Notes: generated from the letters alone by a model not told the origin. A DNA stretch of 16,154 nt from an uncultured Oscillospiraceae bacterium (GCA_902489595.1 CABUAS010000039.1:1-16154); one strand, 5' to 3'; shown: positions 6,374 to 12,865, numbered from the stretch's first letter. A program made the numbers and translations.

Positions 6374-6496
6374 GATTTTGTCTTTTTACCCGCAGCTTCG
6401 TTATAGCCTGAAATTTATTCAGTCACATATACCCGATATGCTCCTTGGAATAAATTTCAGTCAAAGCCTTGCTGCGAGAAAAAATCCACTAATCAA
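6372..6496. repeat. MITE-like repeat with terminal inverted repeats, copy 2
   Basis: A 125 bp element with the same ends (TTGATT … CCACTAATCAA) as copy 1. The inner stem here is TGAAATTTATTC (6409-6420) / GAATAAATTTCA (6448-6459), one pair shorter than in copy 1. A further stem CGCAGC (6391-6396) / GCTGCG (6471-6476) differs in sequence from the stem at the same place in copy 1. The loop is again AGTCACATATA … ATATGCTCCTT. It abuts the rpsR terminator. Confidence 0.75.
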
Positions 6497-6619
6497 ACAG
6501 TTGCATTATAATATGCGTTATCGTTAAAATGACGGGAGGGCACGGAGACCCTCCCCTACACAAAAAATCTGCTAATCAAATTATTGCACTTTAATATGGG
6601 TTAAATGTTAAAATAACGG
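6479..6619 (+). repeat. Direct duplication of a repeat end plus flank
   Basis: Unit 1 (6479-6535) and unit 2 (6562-6619) share about 80% identity by eye. Each runs from the AAAAAATC…CTAATCAAA right end of the MITE-like element through TTGCA, TAATATG and GTTAAAAT to CGG. Between them lies a 27 bp palindrome. Unit 2 carries only the right end of the element and looks like a remnant or a separate short form. Confidence 0.6.
6533..6559 (-). repeat. 27 bp intergenic palindrome
   Basis: The exact reverse complement of 6709-6735. The arms GGGAGGG and CCCTCCC close on a small GGAGACC/GCACGG interior. Confidence 0.75.
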
Positions 6620-6632
6620 TGGATTGGATATT

Positions 6633-6657
6633 GTAGGGGCAATTCACGAATTGTCCG
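6633..6657 (+). repeat. Short intergenic palindrome
   Basis: Begins GTAGGGGCAATTC and ends GAATTGTCCG, a 9 bp stem with one wobble. It corresponds to the copy at 711-735 in the other orientation. Confidence 0.6.
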
Positions 6658-6662
6658 TCTGT

Positions 6663-6688
6663 GGTGCGTCGGGGACGCCGCACCCTAC
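6663..6688 (-). repeat. Short intergenic palindrome
   Basis: Arms GGTGCG (6663-6668) and CGCACC (6679-6684), followed by CTAC. The core is shared with 5147-5173. The next copy starts 20 bp downstream. Confidence 0.6.
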
Positions 6689-6708
6689 GAAGTTGCAATA
6701 ATGTTATC

Positions 6709-6735
6709 GTAGGGGAGGGTCTCCGTGCCCTCCCG
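6709..6735 (+). repeat. 27 bp intergenic palindrome
   Basis: Identical to 6533-6559 in inverted orientation, and one base different from 3091-3117. It ends 17 bp from the stop codon of the minus-strand gene at 6752, so it may shape that transcript's 3' end. Confidence 0.75.
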
Positions 6736-6751
6736 TGAATTTGCTATAACC

Positions 6752-7576
6752 TCAATCCGCCAAGGTTGCCATTTCGGGGTCGATTATATATTCTTCATCA
6801 GGGTCAACTGTGCCCACCTCATAATCAATAGAATCATAATAAATATCGGCAAAATATTTTTCGGCTATTCGTTCAAATGCAGCGTGTATTTCGGAATTAT
6901 CTATCGGATGTCCGTAATAAATTGTATTTCCGCTGTCGGTAAAGTCAATTTCTTCCATAATAAGCCATTGTTCACCGTCATAAATAAAGGCATCTTCTTT
7001 ATAATCATATTCAATCGGGTAATTGCCTTTGATTTTTGGCCTTGATTTGATTGTGATACATTCATCAGGGTTGTACCTGACCTTTTTAGTGCTGTGAAAA
7101 TTCTGAATTGTGCGAAAATCATTGATACAATCTTCATCAGTCATCAGAACGATTTCATCATCAACGGTGAGTTCGATTGCGCTGATTTCATCAGGGTCGC
7201 TGAATGAATGGCTGTCCATTGACAGGCAGGAATATATACGACTGTTCTGCCACTCCGAAACATAGATAAAATTTTTGTTCGGGTCATTTTTCAGTGTGTA
7301 AAATGAGATTGGGAATATAGTTCCTTCCTGACCGATTTTTTTATCAAGTTCAAATTCAAATAGGTTCAGACAATCGGTGCAATAGGTGTATTTTCTGCCT
7401 AAATATTCAATGGTTCGGTAATTTCCGTATGGATTATCAACGAATTTCGGCTTTTTATTTGAATAAGGCTTTGCAATCACAAGCACAGATGCGATGATTG
7501 CAATAACAATCAGTATTGCAAGAACGGCAATAATGCCCGTTCTTTTTTTAATATTCTTTGTATCGGTTTCGTTCAT
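6752..7576 (-). CDS. Membrane-anchored protein of unknown function
   Basis: A 274-residue protein I do not recognise. A short basic N-terminus (KNIKKR) precedes one hydrophobic segment at about residues 14-35. The rest is soluble and acidic, so it is probably a type II or signal-anchored protein facing outward. There is a Cys-x-x-Cys pair (C66, C69) in an aromatic region (YLGRKYTYCTDCLNLFEFELD). The C-terminal end is strongly acidic (DPDEEYIIDPEM). No lipobox or enzyme motif was seen. The ribosome binding site is weak (GGTGAT before the ATG). It lies downstream of the DUF2975/XRE pair on the same strand, separated by 86 bp that contain a hairpin repeat, so linkage to that pair is possible but unproven. 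Confidence 0.72.
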   Translation of the reverse strand: MNETDTKNIKKRTGIIAVLAILIVIAIIASVLVIAKPYSNKKPKFVDNPYGNYRTIEYLGRKYTYCTDCLNLFEFELDKKIGQEGTIFPISFYTLKNDPNKNFIYVSEWQNSRIYSCLSMDSHSFSDPDEISAIELTVDDEIVLMTDEDCINDFRTIQNFHSTKKVRYNPDECITIKSRPKIKGNYPIEYDYKEDAFIYDGEQWLIMEEIDFTDSGNTIYYGHPIDNSEIHAAFERIAEKYFADIYYDSIDYEVGTVDPDEEYIIDPEMATLAD

Positions 7577-7605
7577 ATTATCACCATTTTATTTTTACTG
7601 ATTTG

Positions 7606-7654
7606 CCTCCCTTGTGTAAAGGAAGGGGAACCGCTTGCGGTGGAGGGATTGATT
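7606..7654. repeat. Hairpin-rich intergenic repeat
   Basis: CCTCCCTT (7606-7613) folds on AAGGAAGG just downstream, followed by CCGCTTGCGG (7631-7640) and GGAGGGATTG. I recall similar CCTCCCTTGTGTAA… elements as frequent intergenic repeats in gut Clostridia; in this window it occurs once. It lies between two minus-strand genes. Confidence 0.5.
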
Positions 7655-7662
7655 AGGTGAAT

Positions 7663-7869
7663 TTAATTTTCCGTAAACGTTAAAATATCGCCGGGCTGGC
7701 AGTCAAGTTCTTTGCAGATTGCCTCAAGCGTTGAAAAGCGGATTGCTTTTGCCTTGCCTGTTTTGAGTATGGACAGGTTTGCCTGTGTAATTCCGATTTT
7801 ATTTGCAAGTTCAAGCGAGGTCATTTTGCGCTTTGCAAGCATAACATCAAGATTCACAATAATGCTCAT
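7663..7869 (-). CDS. XRE-family (Cro/CI-type) helix-turn-helix regulator, YozG-like
   Basis: A 68-residue protein that is almost only a DNA-binding domain. The helix-turn-helix covers about residues 17-40 (TSLELANKIGITQANLSILKT), followed by the fourth helix STLEAICKELDCQPGDIL. Such short regulators are typically encoded next to DUF2975 membrane proteins in Firmicutes, as here. The start has AGGAGG five bases upstream, overlapping the TAG stop of the preceding gene (TAGGAGGTCATTATG), so the two are translationally coupled. It probably regulates its own operon; targets are unknown. Confidence 0.9.
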   Translation of the reverse strand: MSIIVNLDVMLAKRKMTSLELANKIGITQANLSILKTGKAKAIRFSTLEAICKELDCQPGDILTFTEN

Positions 7870-7878
7870 AATGACCTC

Positions 7879-8343
7879 CTATATCGTTAAATCATTTTCG
7901 GTTTTGATTTCGATTGCACGGTTGAAAACGATTTTTATAACGATAACAATCAAACCCATAAACGCTTCGCCGCAGGCTAAAATGAGAATCGGCACGCAAA
8001 GAATGTGTGAAATTTCAGTAACGATAAATACTGCGCAGGCGATTATGCCGATTGCTGTTGCATAAAAACAACAGATGCTTATTTTCTTAAATATTTCAGT
8101 GTTTTCCTTATCAAAAATAATATCAAGTTCAATGTTGCCAAGCAATTTATCAAGGCATATCAGTACCGCATATCCTGCAGGAAGTACAAGAAAAAACGGA
8201 ATACAGAATGGCAGCAGAATATTGTCCCACCCGCCGTTTGCATAGATAATTGCGTAAGTGCCGAAGATTGCGAGCAGTGCAAGCAGAACGTAGCACGCTT
8301 TTACAAATATCTGCGTGGCGTTTAAAAATTTGTTGCTTTTCAT
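7879..8343 (-). CDS. DUF2975-type integral membrane protein
   Basis: A 154-residue protein with four hydrophobic segments, at about residues 13-33, 42-63, 90-110 and 114-138, and little outside the membrane. The size, topology and neighbouring XRE gene match the DUF2975 family, whose function is not established. A good ribosome binding site (GGAGG) precedes the ATG, with a promoter 37 bp further up. It is the first gene of a two- or three-gene minus-strand operon. A role in sensing or signalling with the coupled regulator is a guess from co-occurrence. Confidence 0.8.
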   Translation of the reverse strand: MKSNKFLNATQIFVKACYVLLALLAIFGTYAIIYANGGWDNILLPFCIPFFLVLPAGYAVLICLDKLLGNIELDIIFDKENTEIFKKISICCFYATAIGIIACAVFIVTEISHILCVPILILACGEAFMGLIVIVIKIVFNRAIEIKTENDLTI

Positions 8344-8379
8344 TATATTTTCCTCCGTAAATTACCTCTTTATACCATC

Positions 8380-8407
8380 ATTATACATAAAAATTATCGT
8401 TTGTCAA
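8380..8407 (-). promoter_or_regulatory. Sigma-A promoter of the DUF2975/XRE operon
   Basis: On the minus strand, TTGACA (8402-8407) and TATAAT (8380-8385) are perfect hexamers with a 16 bp spacer. Confidence 0.85.
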
Positions 8408-8540
8408 TAATTATTTATTGTTTTTCAAAAAATAACTGATTTAAAATCATTATCGCAGGTACAGATATTATCCGCAAAAAAATATATCTATCCCTTTAAT
8501 TTTTTTGCATTATATGCTATACTCTTTACGAGGTAACGAT

Positions 8541-9506
8541 ATGAAAATTAAGGATATAGAATTTGAAAATATTGCGTTTCTTGCCCCGATGGCGGGAATT
8601 GCGGATATGGCATTTCGTGAACTTTGCGCAAATTTCGGCGCAGGGTATACCGTAACCGAAATGGTGAGTTCAAAAGGCTTAACAATGGGTGATAAAAAAA
8701 GCGCACTGCTTTTAACTCTCGGTAAAGATGAGAAAACAGCAGGCGCACAGATTTTTGGCGACGATCCCGAAATTATGGCAGAGGCGGCGCAAAAGTGCCT
8801 TGCCTTTCACCCCGATATAATTGATATAAATATGGGCTGCCCTGCGCCCAAGGTCGCAATGAATGGCGGCGGCGCAAGCCTTATGAAAAATCCCGAACTT
8901 GCAGGCGAAATCGTTAAAGCGGTTTCTTCTGCTGTTGATATTCCCGTAACCGCCAAAATCCGCAAAGGGTGGGACGGCGATACGGTCAACGCCGTAAAAA
9001 TGGCTCGGATTTTAGAGAAAAACGGCGCTGCCGCCATTACAATTCACGGTAGAACACGGCAGGAAATGTACAGCGGCAAGGTCGATCTTGACATTATTAA
9101 GCAGGTGAAATCAGCCGTTTCAATTCCCGTTATCGGCAACGGCGATGTTACAGATGAGCAGAGCGCCGCCATTATGCTTGAAAAAACGAACTGCGACGCT
9201 GTGATGATTGGCAGGGGAGCGCTTGGCAATCCGTGGGTTTTTCAGAAAATCAATGCCTATTTTAATGAATGCAGAGTGATTCCCGATCCGTTACTGGCTG
9301 AAAAAATGACTGTAATGCTAAAGCATATTGAAAAAATTATTGAGTATAAAGGCGAGTACACGGCTATGCGTGAGGCTCGTCATCATGCCGCATATTATAC
9401 AAAAGGACTTCGCGGCGGTGCAAAATTCAGGGCGGAAATGGGAAGCCTTGAAACGTTTGAACAGTTGCAGGAAATTACATATAGAATTGTTAAGGAGAAT
9501 TCGTGA
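8541..9506 (+). CDS. dus: tRNA-dihydrouridine synthase (DusB-like)
   Basis: An FMN-dependent enzyme reducing uridines in tRNA to dihydrouridine. At 321 residues it is the usual length. The TIM barrel shows APMAGIADMAFRELC near residue 15, VTEMVSSKGL near 38, INMGCPAPK with catalytic Cys100, TAKIRKGW (K139), IHGRTRQEMYSG, IGNGDV and IGRGALGNPWVF for flavin phosphate binding. A C-terminal helical tRNA-binding domain follows. ATG at 8541 is chosen because GAGGTAA lies just upstream; the frame is open to 8505, but that region holds a probable extended -10 (TGCTATACT, 8516-8523). It is the first gene of dus-nagA-trmL and its TGA overlaps the next start. Confidence 0.93.
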   Translation: MKIKDIEFENIAFLAPMAGIADMAFRELCANFGAGYTVTEMVSSKGLTMGDKKSALLLTLGKDEKTAGAQIFGDDPEIMAEAAQKCLAFHPDIIDINMGCPAPKVAMNGGGASLMKNPELAGEIVKAVSSAVDIPVTAKIRKGWDGDTVNAVKMARILEKNGAAAITIHGRTRQEMYSGKVDLDIIKQVKSAVSIPVIGNGDVTDEQSAAIMLEKTNCDAVMIGRGALGNPWVFQKINAYFNECRVIPDPLLAEKMTVMLKHIEKIIEYKGEYTAMREARHHAAYYTKGLRGGAKFRAEMGSLETFEQLQEITYRIVKENS

Positions 9507-10618
9507 TGATTTTAAAAAATATCTGTTTTTATAATGAGATTTTTGAAAAAGAGGTCGCCGACATCAGAATTGAAAACGGCAGAATTGCCGAAATCGGCAT
9601 TTTTAATGAGGACGGTGAGGACAAAAGCGGACTTATCGCCCTGCCCGGCTTTGTTGATATTCATATTCACGGCGCAGGCGGCGGTGATGCAAGCGACGCA
9701 TCCGCTGAAAGTCTTGACAAAATCACGAAAACGCTTGCAAAAAACGGTGTAACCTCCTTCTGCCCCACAACAATGACTCTGCCCGAAGATAAATTGACCG
9801 AAATTGTGTCTGTTATTGCAGATTATAAGACGTCGGGCGCAAAAATTGCAGGTATAAATCTTGAAGGTCCGTTTATTTCCTATGCCAAAAAGGGCGCTCA
9901 GAACGGTGATTTTGTGCGTGAGGGCACAATTCAGGAATTTGATAGGCTTTTCAATGCTTCAAAGGGTCTTGTTAAACTGATTACTATTGCACCTGAGGCT
10001 TTTGACAGCGATGAATTTATAAAATATGCAAGTGAAAAATGCAGTGTTTCAATCGGTCATACAAGTGCTGATGCAGATGAAACACGCAGGGCGCTTGATA
10101 TGGGCGCACATCATTTTACGCACCTTTATAATGCCATGACGGGTATGACGCACCGTGAGGCAGGCGTTGTCGGCACTGCGCTTGACAGTGAAGCTTTTTG
10201 CGAAATCATATGCGACGGCGGTCATATCTGCCCGACGGTTTTAAGAAATACTTTTAAAATTCTCGGTGAGGACAGGGGCGTTGTTATCAGCGATTCAATG
10301 CGTGCCGCAGGTCTCGGCGAGGGCGAATTTGAACTCGGCGGTCAGCAGGTTTTTGTTCATAAAAACGGCAGATACGCAGTGCTTGCAGACGGCACGATTG
10401 CCGCTTCAATCAGCAATATTTTTGATGAATTCAAAAATCTGCTTTCGTTTGGCGTTGATTTTAAAACGGCGCTTAAATCCTGCACAATCAACCCTGCAAG
10501 GGCAATCGGTGCAGATAATGAAATCGGTTCAATCGCAGTCGGCAAGTGCGCCGATATGATTTTTGTTGATGAAAATCTTGATTTAAAGGGAGTTATGATT
10601 GATGGAATATTCGCTTAA
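9506..10618 (+). CDS. nagA: N-acetylglucosamine-6-phosphate deacetylase
   Basis: Removes acetate from GlcNAc-6-phosphate to give glucosamine-6-phosphate, in amino-sugar use and cell-wall recycling. The 370-residue amidohydrolase has GFVDIHIHGAGG (H53, H55), NLEGPF with metal-binding E120, IGHTSAD (H185), HFTHLYNAMTGM (H203, H206), and the catalytic aspartate in ISDSM (D263) followed by RAAGLGEGEFELGG. It ends with the usual NPAR…GSIAVGKCADMIFVD beta-sandwich return. ATG at 9506 overlaps the dus stop (TGATG), with AAGGAG nine bases upstream; a GTG at 9503 is the alternative. nagB is not adjacent, so the gene is grouped with tRNA-modification genes, not with a sugar operon. Confidence 0.94.
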   Translation: MILKNICFYNEIFEKEVADIRIENGRIAEIGIFNEDGEDKSGLIALPGFVDIHIHGAGGGDASDASAESLDKITKTLAKNGVTSFCPTTMTLPEDKLTEIVSVIADYKTSGAKIAGINLEGPFISYAKKGAQNGDFVREGTIQEFDRLFNASKGLVKLITIAPEAFDSDEFIKYASEKCSVSIGHTSADADETRRALDMGAHHFTHLYNAMTGMTHREAGVVGTALDSEAFCEIICDGGHICPTVLRNTFKILGEDRGVVISDSMRAAGLGEGEFELGGQQVFVHKNGRYAVLADGTIAASISNIFDEFKNLLSFGVDFKTALKSCTINPARAIGADNEIGSIAVGKCADMIFVDENLDLKGVMIDGIFA

Positions 10619-11105
10619 CATAGTCCTTATTGAACCTGAAATTCCGCAGAATACCGGCAATATTGCACGCACCTGCGCCGCAACGGGCGCACGTCTGCAC
10701 CTTGTTGAGCCTATGGGATTTAAGATTACCGACAAACAGGTAAAGCGTGCCGGGCTTGACTACTGGGATAAACTTGATATTACATATTACACTGATATTG
10801 ACGATTTTTTTGAGCGTAACAAGGGCGCAGAATTCTTTTATTTTACTACCAAGGCTGAGCAGGCACACAGCGATATTCAGTATCCGAATAACTGCTTTCT
10901 TGTTTTCGGAAAAGAAACAAAGGGGCTGCCCGAGGAACTTCTCAAGGCGAATCACGACAGGTGTGTTCGCCTTCCGATGAGGGGAATTATCAGAAGTCTT
11001 AATCTTGCAAATTCTGTTTGCGCAGGCGCTTATGAGGTGCTCAGGCAGTGGGATTATCCCGAACTGTCATCTAAAGGGCAACTGCATAATTTATCGTGGC
11101 GTTAA
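10602..11105 (+). CDS. trmL: tRNA (cytidine(34)-2'-O)-methyltransferase
   Basis: A SPOUT-class enzyme that 2'-O-methylates the wobble base of tRNA-Leu isoacceptors, using S-adenosylmethionine. The 167-residue length is typical. Motifs in order are NIVLIEPEIPQNTGNIARTC (residues 5-24), LVEPMGF, the DYWDKL segment, FGKETKGLPEELL (SAM loop), and the knotted C-terminus with LPMRGIIRSLNLANSVCAGAYE. ATG at 10602 is chosen because AAGGGAG lies nine bases upstream; it overlaps the end of nagA by 17 bases, so the two are coupled. A TTG at 10599 is possible but less likely. Confidence 0.93.
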   Translation: MEYSLNIVLIEPEIPQNTGNIARTCAATGARLHLVEPMGFKITDKQVKRAGLDYWDKLDITYYTDIDDFFERNKGAEFFYFTTKAEQAHSDIQYPNNCFLVFGKETKGLPEELLKANHDRCVRLPMRGIIRSLNLANSVCAGAYEVLRQWDYPELSSKGQLHNLSWR

Positions 11106-11110
11106 AATAA

Positions 11111-11137
11111 CGGGCAATCGCAGAGACCTGCCCCTAC
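11111..11137 (-). repeat. 27 bp intergenic palindrome
   Basis: Minus-strand reading begins GTAGGGGCAGG and ends GCCCG. It starts six bases after the trmL stop and directly precedes the shared terminator. The inner pairing is weaker than in other copies. Confidence 0.55.
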
Positions 11138-11147
11138 AAAATTATAA

Positions 11148-11177
11148 ACGGGCAATCGTAATGATTGCCCGTCTTTT
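11148..11177. terminator. Bidirectional terminator between trmL and the patatin gene
   Basis: ACGGGCAATC (11148-11157) and GATTGCCCGT (11163-11172) form a perfect 10 bp stem. On the plus strand CTTTTCT follows; on the minus strand TTATAATTTT follows. It can serve both convergent genes. Confidence 0.85.
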
Positions 11178-12029
11178 CTATCCTGCTATGAAATTTTTAA
11201 CCTCGTCGATGTGCTTCAGCCCCTGCTGATAGCCCATCTGGTAAATGACTTCAAGTTTGTTTGCATCTTTTTCGATTGAAGTGCAGTTCAGCGGTTTAGG
11301 CGGTCTGATAACAAGCGCCGTGCCGTTTATTTCCTGCTCGTCAACAAATCTTCTCTGCTCGTTATACATATTGTGTCTGTTAAGCAGAGCGGCCTTTAAC
11401 AGCGGATATTTTTTCAGCATTCTGTCTACAAGAATATTTTCTTTAAGCGGTTTTTTCAGATACAGTTTGTCCTGCGTTAAAATGACAACCGCTTTTCGGC
11501 AGCCGTCCTCAAGTGCGTGTTTAAGCGGAATAGAGTCTGTAACGCCGCCGTCAAAATAAGTCACGCCGTCAATATTAGTGCCTTTTGTGGCAAGCGGCAT
11601 CGAGCATGATGCACGAACAATCGGGCAGCCGTATTCTCGCATTGATTTCGGGTACATATATTCAGGCTTGCCCGTGCCTGCGTTTGTTACGGGAATACAC
11701 ATAACTGCACCCGAATTTTCAAACTCCTCCTGATTAAGCGGAAGAATATCGTAGGACAGTTCGCCGAACAGCCATTCACTGTTCATATACTCGCCGTTTT
11801 TTCTCAGTGAATTCAGGCTCATATATCTTTTGTCATTGCCGTATTTTATAATCATATCGTGCTGGCGGCGTCTGCATTTGCCTAAAAAAGATACGCCGTT
11901 GCACGAACCCATTGAAACGCCTATTACATACGGAAACTGAATTCCATTATCAAGAAAAGCGTCAAGCACACCGCTTGTGAAAATGCCTCGGTTGCCGCCG
12001 CCCTCTAATACAAGACCGCAGTTATACAT
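11178..12029 (-). CDS. Patatin-like phospholipase (RssA/YjjU type)
   Basis: A 283-residue predicted lipid acyl hydrolase with a Ser-Asp dyad. The glycine-rich oxyanion loop GGGNRG lies at residues 10-15, the nucleophile elbow GVSMG at 37-41 (Ser39), and the second catalytic residue in FDGG (Asp160), followed by DSIPLKHAL. All key residues are present. Substrates are unknown; relatives act on phospholipids or glycerolipids in the cytoplasm or at the membrane. ATG at 12029 is preferred to a GTG at 12038 because the GTG lies inside the AAGGTGAT ribosome binding site. It is convergent with trmL. No promoter of its own was seen; a hairpin with a T-rich tail lies upstream, after the small membrane protein gene. 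Confidence 0.9.
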   Translation of the reverse strand: MYNCGLVLEGGGNRGIFTSGVLDAFLDNGIQFPYVIGVSMGSCNGVSFLGKCRRRQHDMIIKYGNDKRYMSLNSLRKNGEYMNSEWLFGELSYDILPLNQEEFENSGAVMCIPVTNAGTGKPEYMYPKSMREYGCPIVRASCSMPLATKGTNIDGVTYFDGGVTDSIPLKHALEDGCRKAVVILTQDKLYLKKPLKENILVDRMLKKYPLLKAALLNRHNMYNEQRRFVDEQEINGTALVIRPPKPLNCTSIEKDANKLEVIYQMGYQQGLKHIDEVKNFIAG

Positions 12030-12059
12030 AGTTATCACCTTAACTTTGTAAAAAGAAAA

Positions 12060-12086
12060 CGGGACGATGCGGTCATCGCCCCCTTA
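12060..12086 (-). repeat. Degenerate 27 bp palindrome used as a terminator
   Basis: It resembles the copy at 2994-3020 (shared GACGATG … GGTCATCG) but its outer end has decayed to TAAGGGG. On the minus strand GGGCGATG folds on CATCGTCCC with one bulge and is followed by GTTTTCTTTTT, so it is also a plausible intrinsic terminator for the gene ending at 12105. Confidence 0.6.
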
Positions 12087-12104
12087 TCGGTATTTTTAAT
12101 AAAA

Positions 12105-12365
12105 TTATGCTTTTTTAGCTTTTTTTGCAGGAGCCTTTTTCTTTTTCGGAGCCTCTTCCTTAGCAGGAGCCTCCTCAACTTCAGCCTCTTCCTTCTTTAC
12201 TTCAATGATTTCAATTTCATTGTCACATTCAAAGAAATCATTGTCATCAAAATATTCAGGTTCTTTCTTATCTGTCAATTTCTGAATTGCAACATAAACT
12301 GCTGCGATAATGCCTGCAATAGCAACTATTGCACCGATAATTTTTAAAATTTTGTCAATTTTCAT
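12105..12365 (-). CDS. Small single-pass membrane protein with acidic middle and lysine/alanine tail
   Basis: An 86-residue protein I cannot name. After MKIDKILK comes one membrane segment at residues 9-28. A strongly acidic stretch follows (about residues 34-66: DDNDFF, DNEIEIIEV, KKEEAEVEE). The C-terminus is a basic low-complexity tail of alternating Pro/Ala/Lys (KKKKAPAKKAKKA), reminiscent of histone H1-like or nucleic-acid-binding tails. The positive-inside rule does not decide the orientation clearly. It has its own strong promoter, a GGGGG ribosome binding site and a terminator, so it is a monocistronic, probably well-expressed gene. An annotation as a membrane-tethered, possibly nucleic-acid- or wall-polymer-binding protein would be speculation. 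Confidence 0.75.
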   Translation of the reverse strand: MKIDKILKIIGAIVAIAGIIAAVYVAIQKLTDKKEPEYFDDNDFFECDNEIEIIEVKKEEAEVEEAPAKEEAPKKKKAPAKKAKKA

Positions 12366-12396
12366 TACGGTAACCCCCTAATTTAATAACAAGTAT

Positions 12397-12425
12397 ATTA
12401 TATAGTTATCTTGCAATAAAGTCAA
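12397..12425 (-). promoter_or_regulatory. Sigma-A promoter of the small membrane protein gene
   Basis: On the minus strand, TTGACT (12420-12425) and TATAAT (12397-12402) are 17 bp apart, about 30 bp upstream of the start codon. Confidence 0.85.
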
Positions 12426-12480
12426 TAAGCAAAAAGTAAAATGTGTAAAGATTTACAAATATTCATTTTATTAAAAAAAT

Positions 12481-12507
12481 AAAACCTCTGTATCAACAGA
12501 GGCTTTT
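12481..12507 (-). terminator. Intrinsic terminator after rpsT
   Basis: CCTCTGT and ACAGAGG (12485-12502) form a stem with an ATCA loop; on the minus strand TTTTATTTTTTT follows. The flanking A and T runs extend the stem. Confidence 0.88.
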
Positions 12508-12513
12508 AATTTT

Positions 12514-12768
12514 TTATTTGCTGAGTTTTGATGCAAGATTGCTCTTCTTTCTTGCAGCTGTGTTTTTGTGAAGAAGATTTTTTGCAGCAGCCTGGTCAAT
12601 CTTTTTAACAGCAGCCTTTACTGCAGCTTCCTTGTCTTCTGCATTGTTTTCAATAGCAGCGTTAGCCTTTTTGATTGCTGTTTTAAGAGCTGTGTTGGCA
12701 GCCTTGTTGTTAGCAGCCTTTTTAGCCTGAACCTTTACTCTTTTCTTTGCTGACTTAATATTTGGCAT
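12514..12768 (-). CDS. rpsT: 30S ribosomal protein S20
   Basis: An 84-residue lysine- and alanine-rich three-helix protein binding the 16S 5' domain. It has the standard start MPNIKSAKKRVKV and the end IDQAAAKNLLHKNTAARKKSNLASKL. ATG at 12768 has AAAGGAG upstream; a GTG at 12777 falls in the ribosome binding site and is rejected. It is divergent from gpr, the arrangement also found in Bacillus. A small GGGC/GCCC hairpin in its leader (12803-12814) could take part in S20 autoregulation; that is inference. Confidence 0.96.
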   Translation of the reverse strand: MPNIKSAKKRVKVQAKKAANNKAANTALKTAIKKANAAIENNAEDKEAAVKAAVKKIDQAAAKNLLHKNTAARKKSNLASKLSK

Positions 12769-12836
12769 TTTTTTCACTCCTTTAGCGGATAAGATTGGTT
12801 AAGGGCATACGCCCAATATTCTTTAATTGCTAAAAC

Positions 12837-12865
12837 ATATTATCACAACTTAAAGAAAAATGCAA
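12837..12865 (-). promoter_or_regulatory. Probable sigma-A promoter of rpsT
   Basis: On the minus strand, TTGCAT (12860-12865) and TAATAT (12837-12842) are 17 bp apart. It leaves a leader of about 65 nt containing the GGGC hairpin. Confidence 0.65.

Noticed and set aside
6725..7045. Plus-strand open frame opposite the 274-residue gene
   Set aside because: It starts in a repeat and shows no family features; the minus-strand frame is longer, with a clear membrane anchor.
7712..8065. Plus-strand open frame opposite the XRE and DUF2975 genes
   Set aside because: The minus-strand proteins have recognisable family features and ribosome binding sites; this frame has neither.
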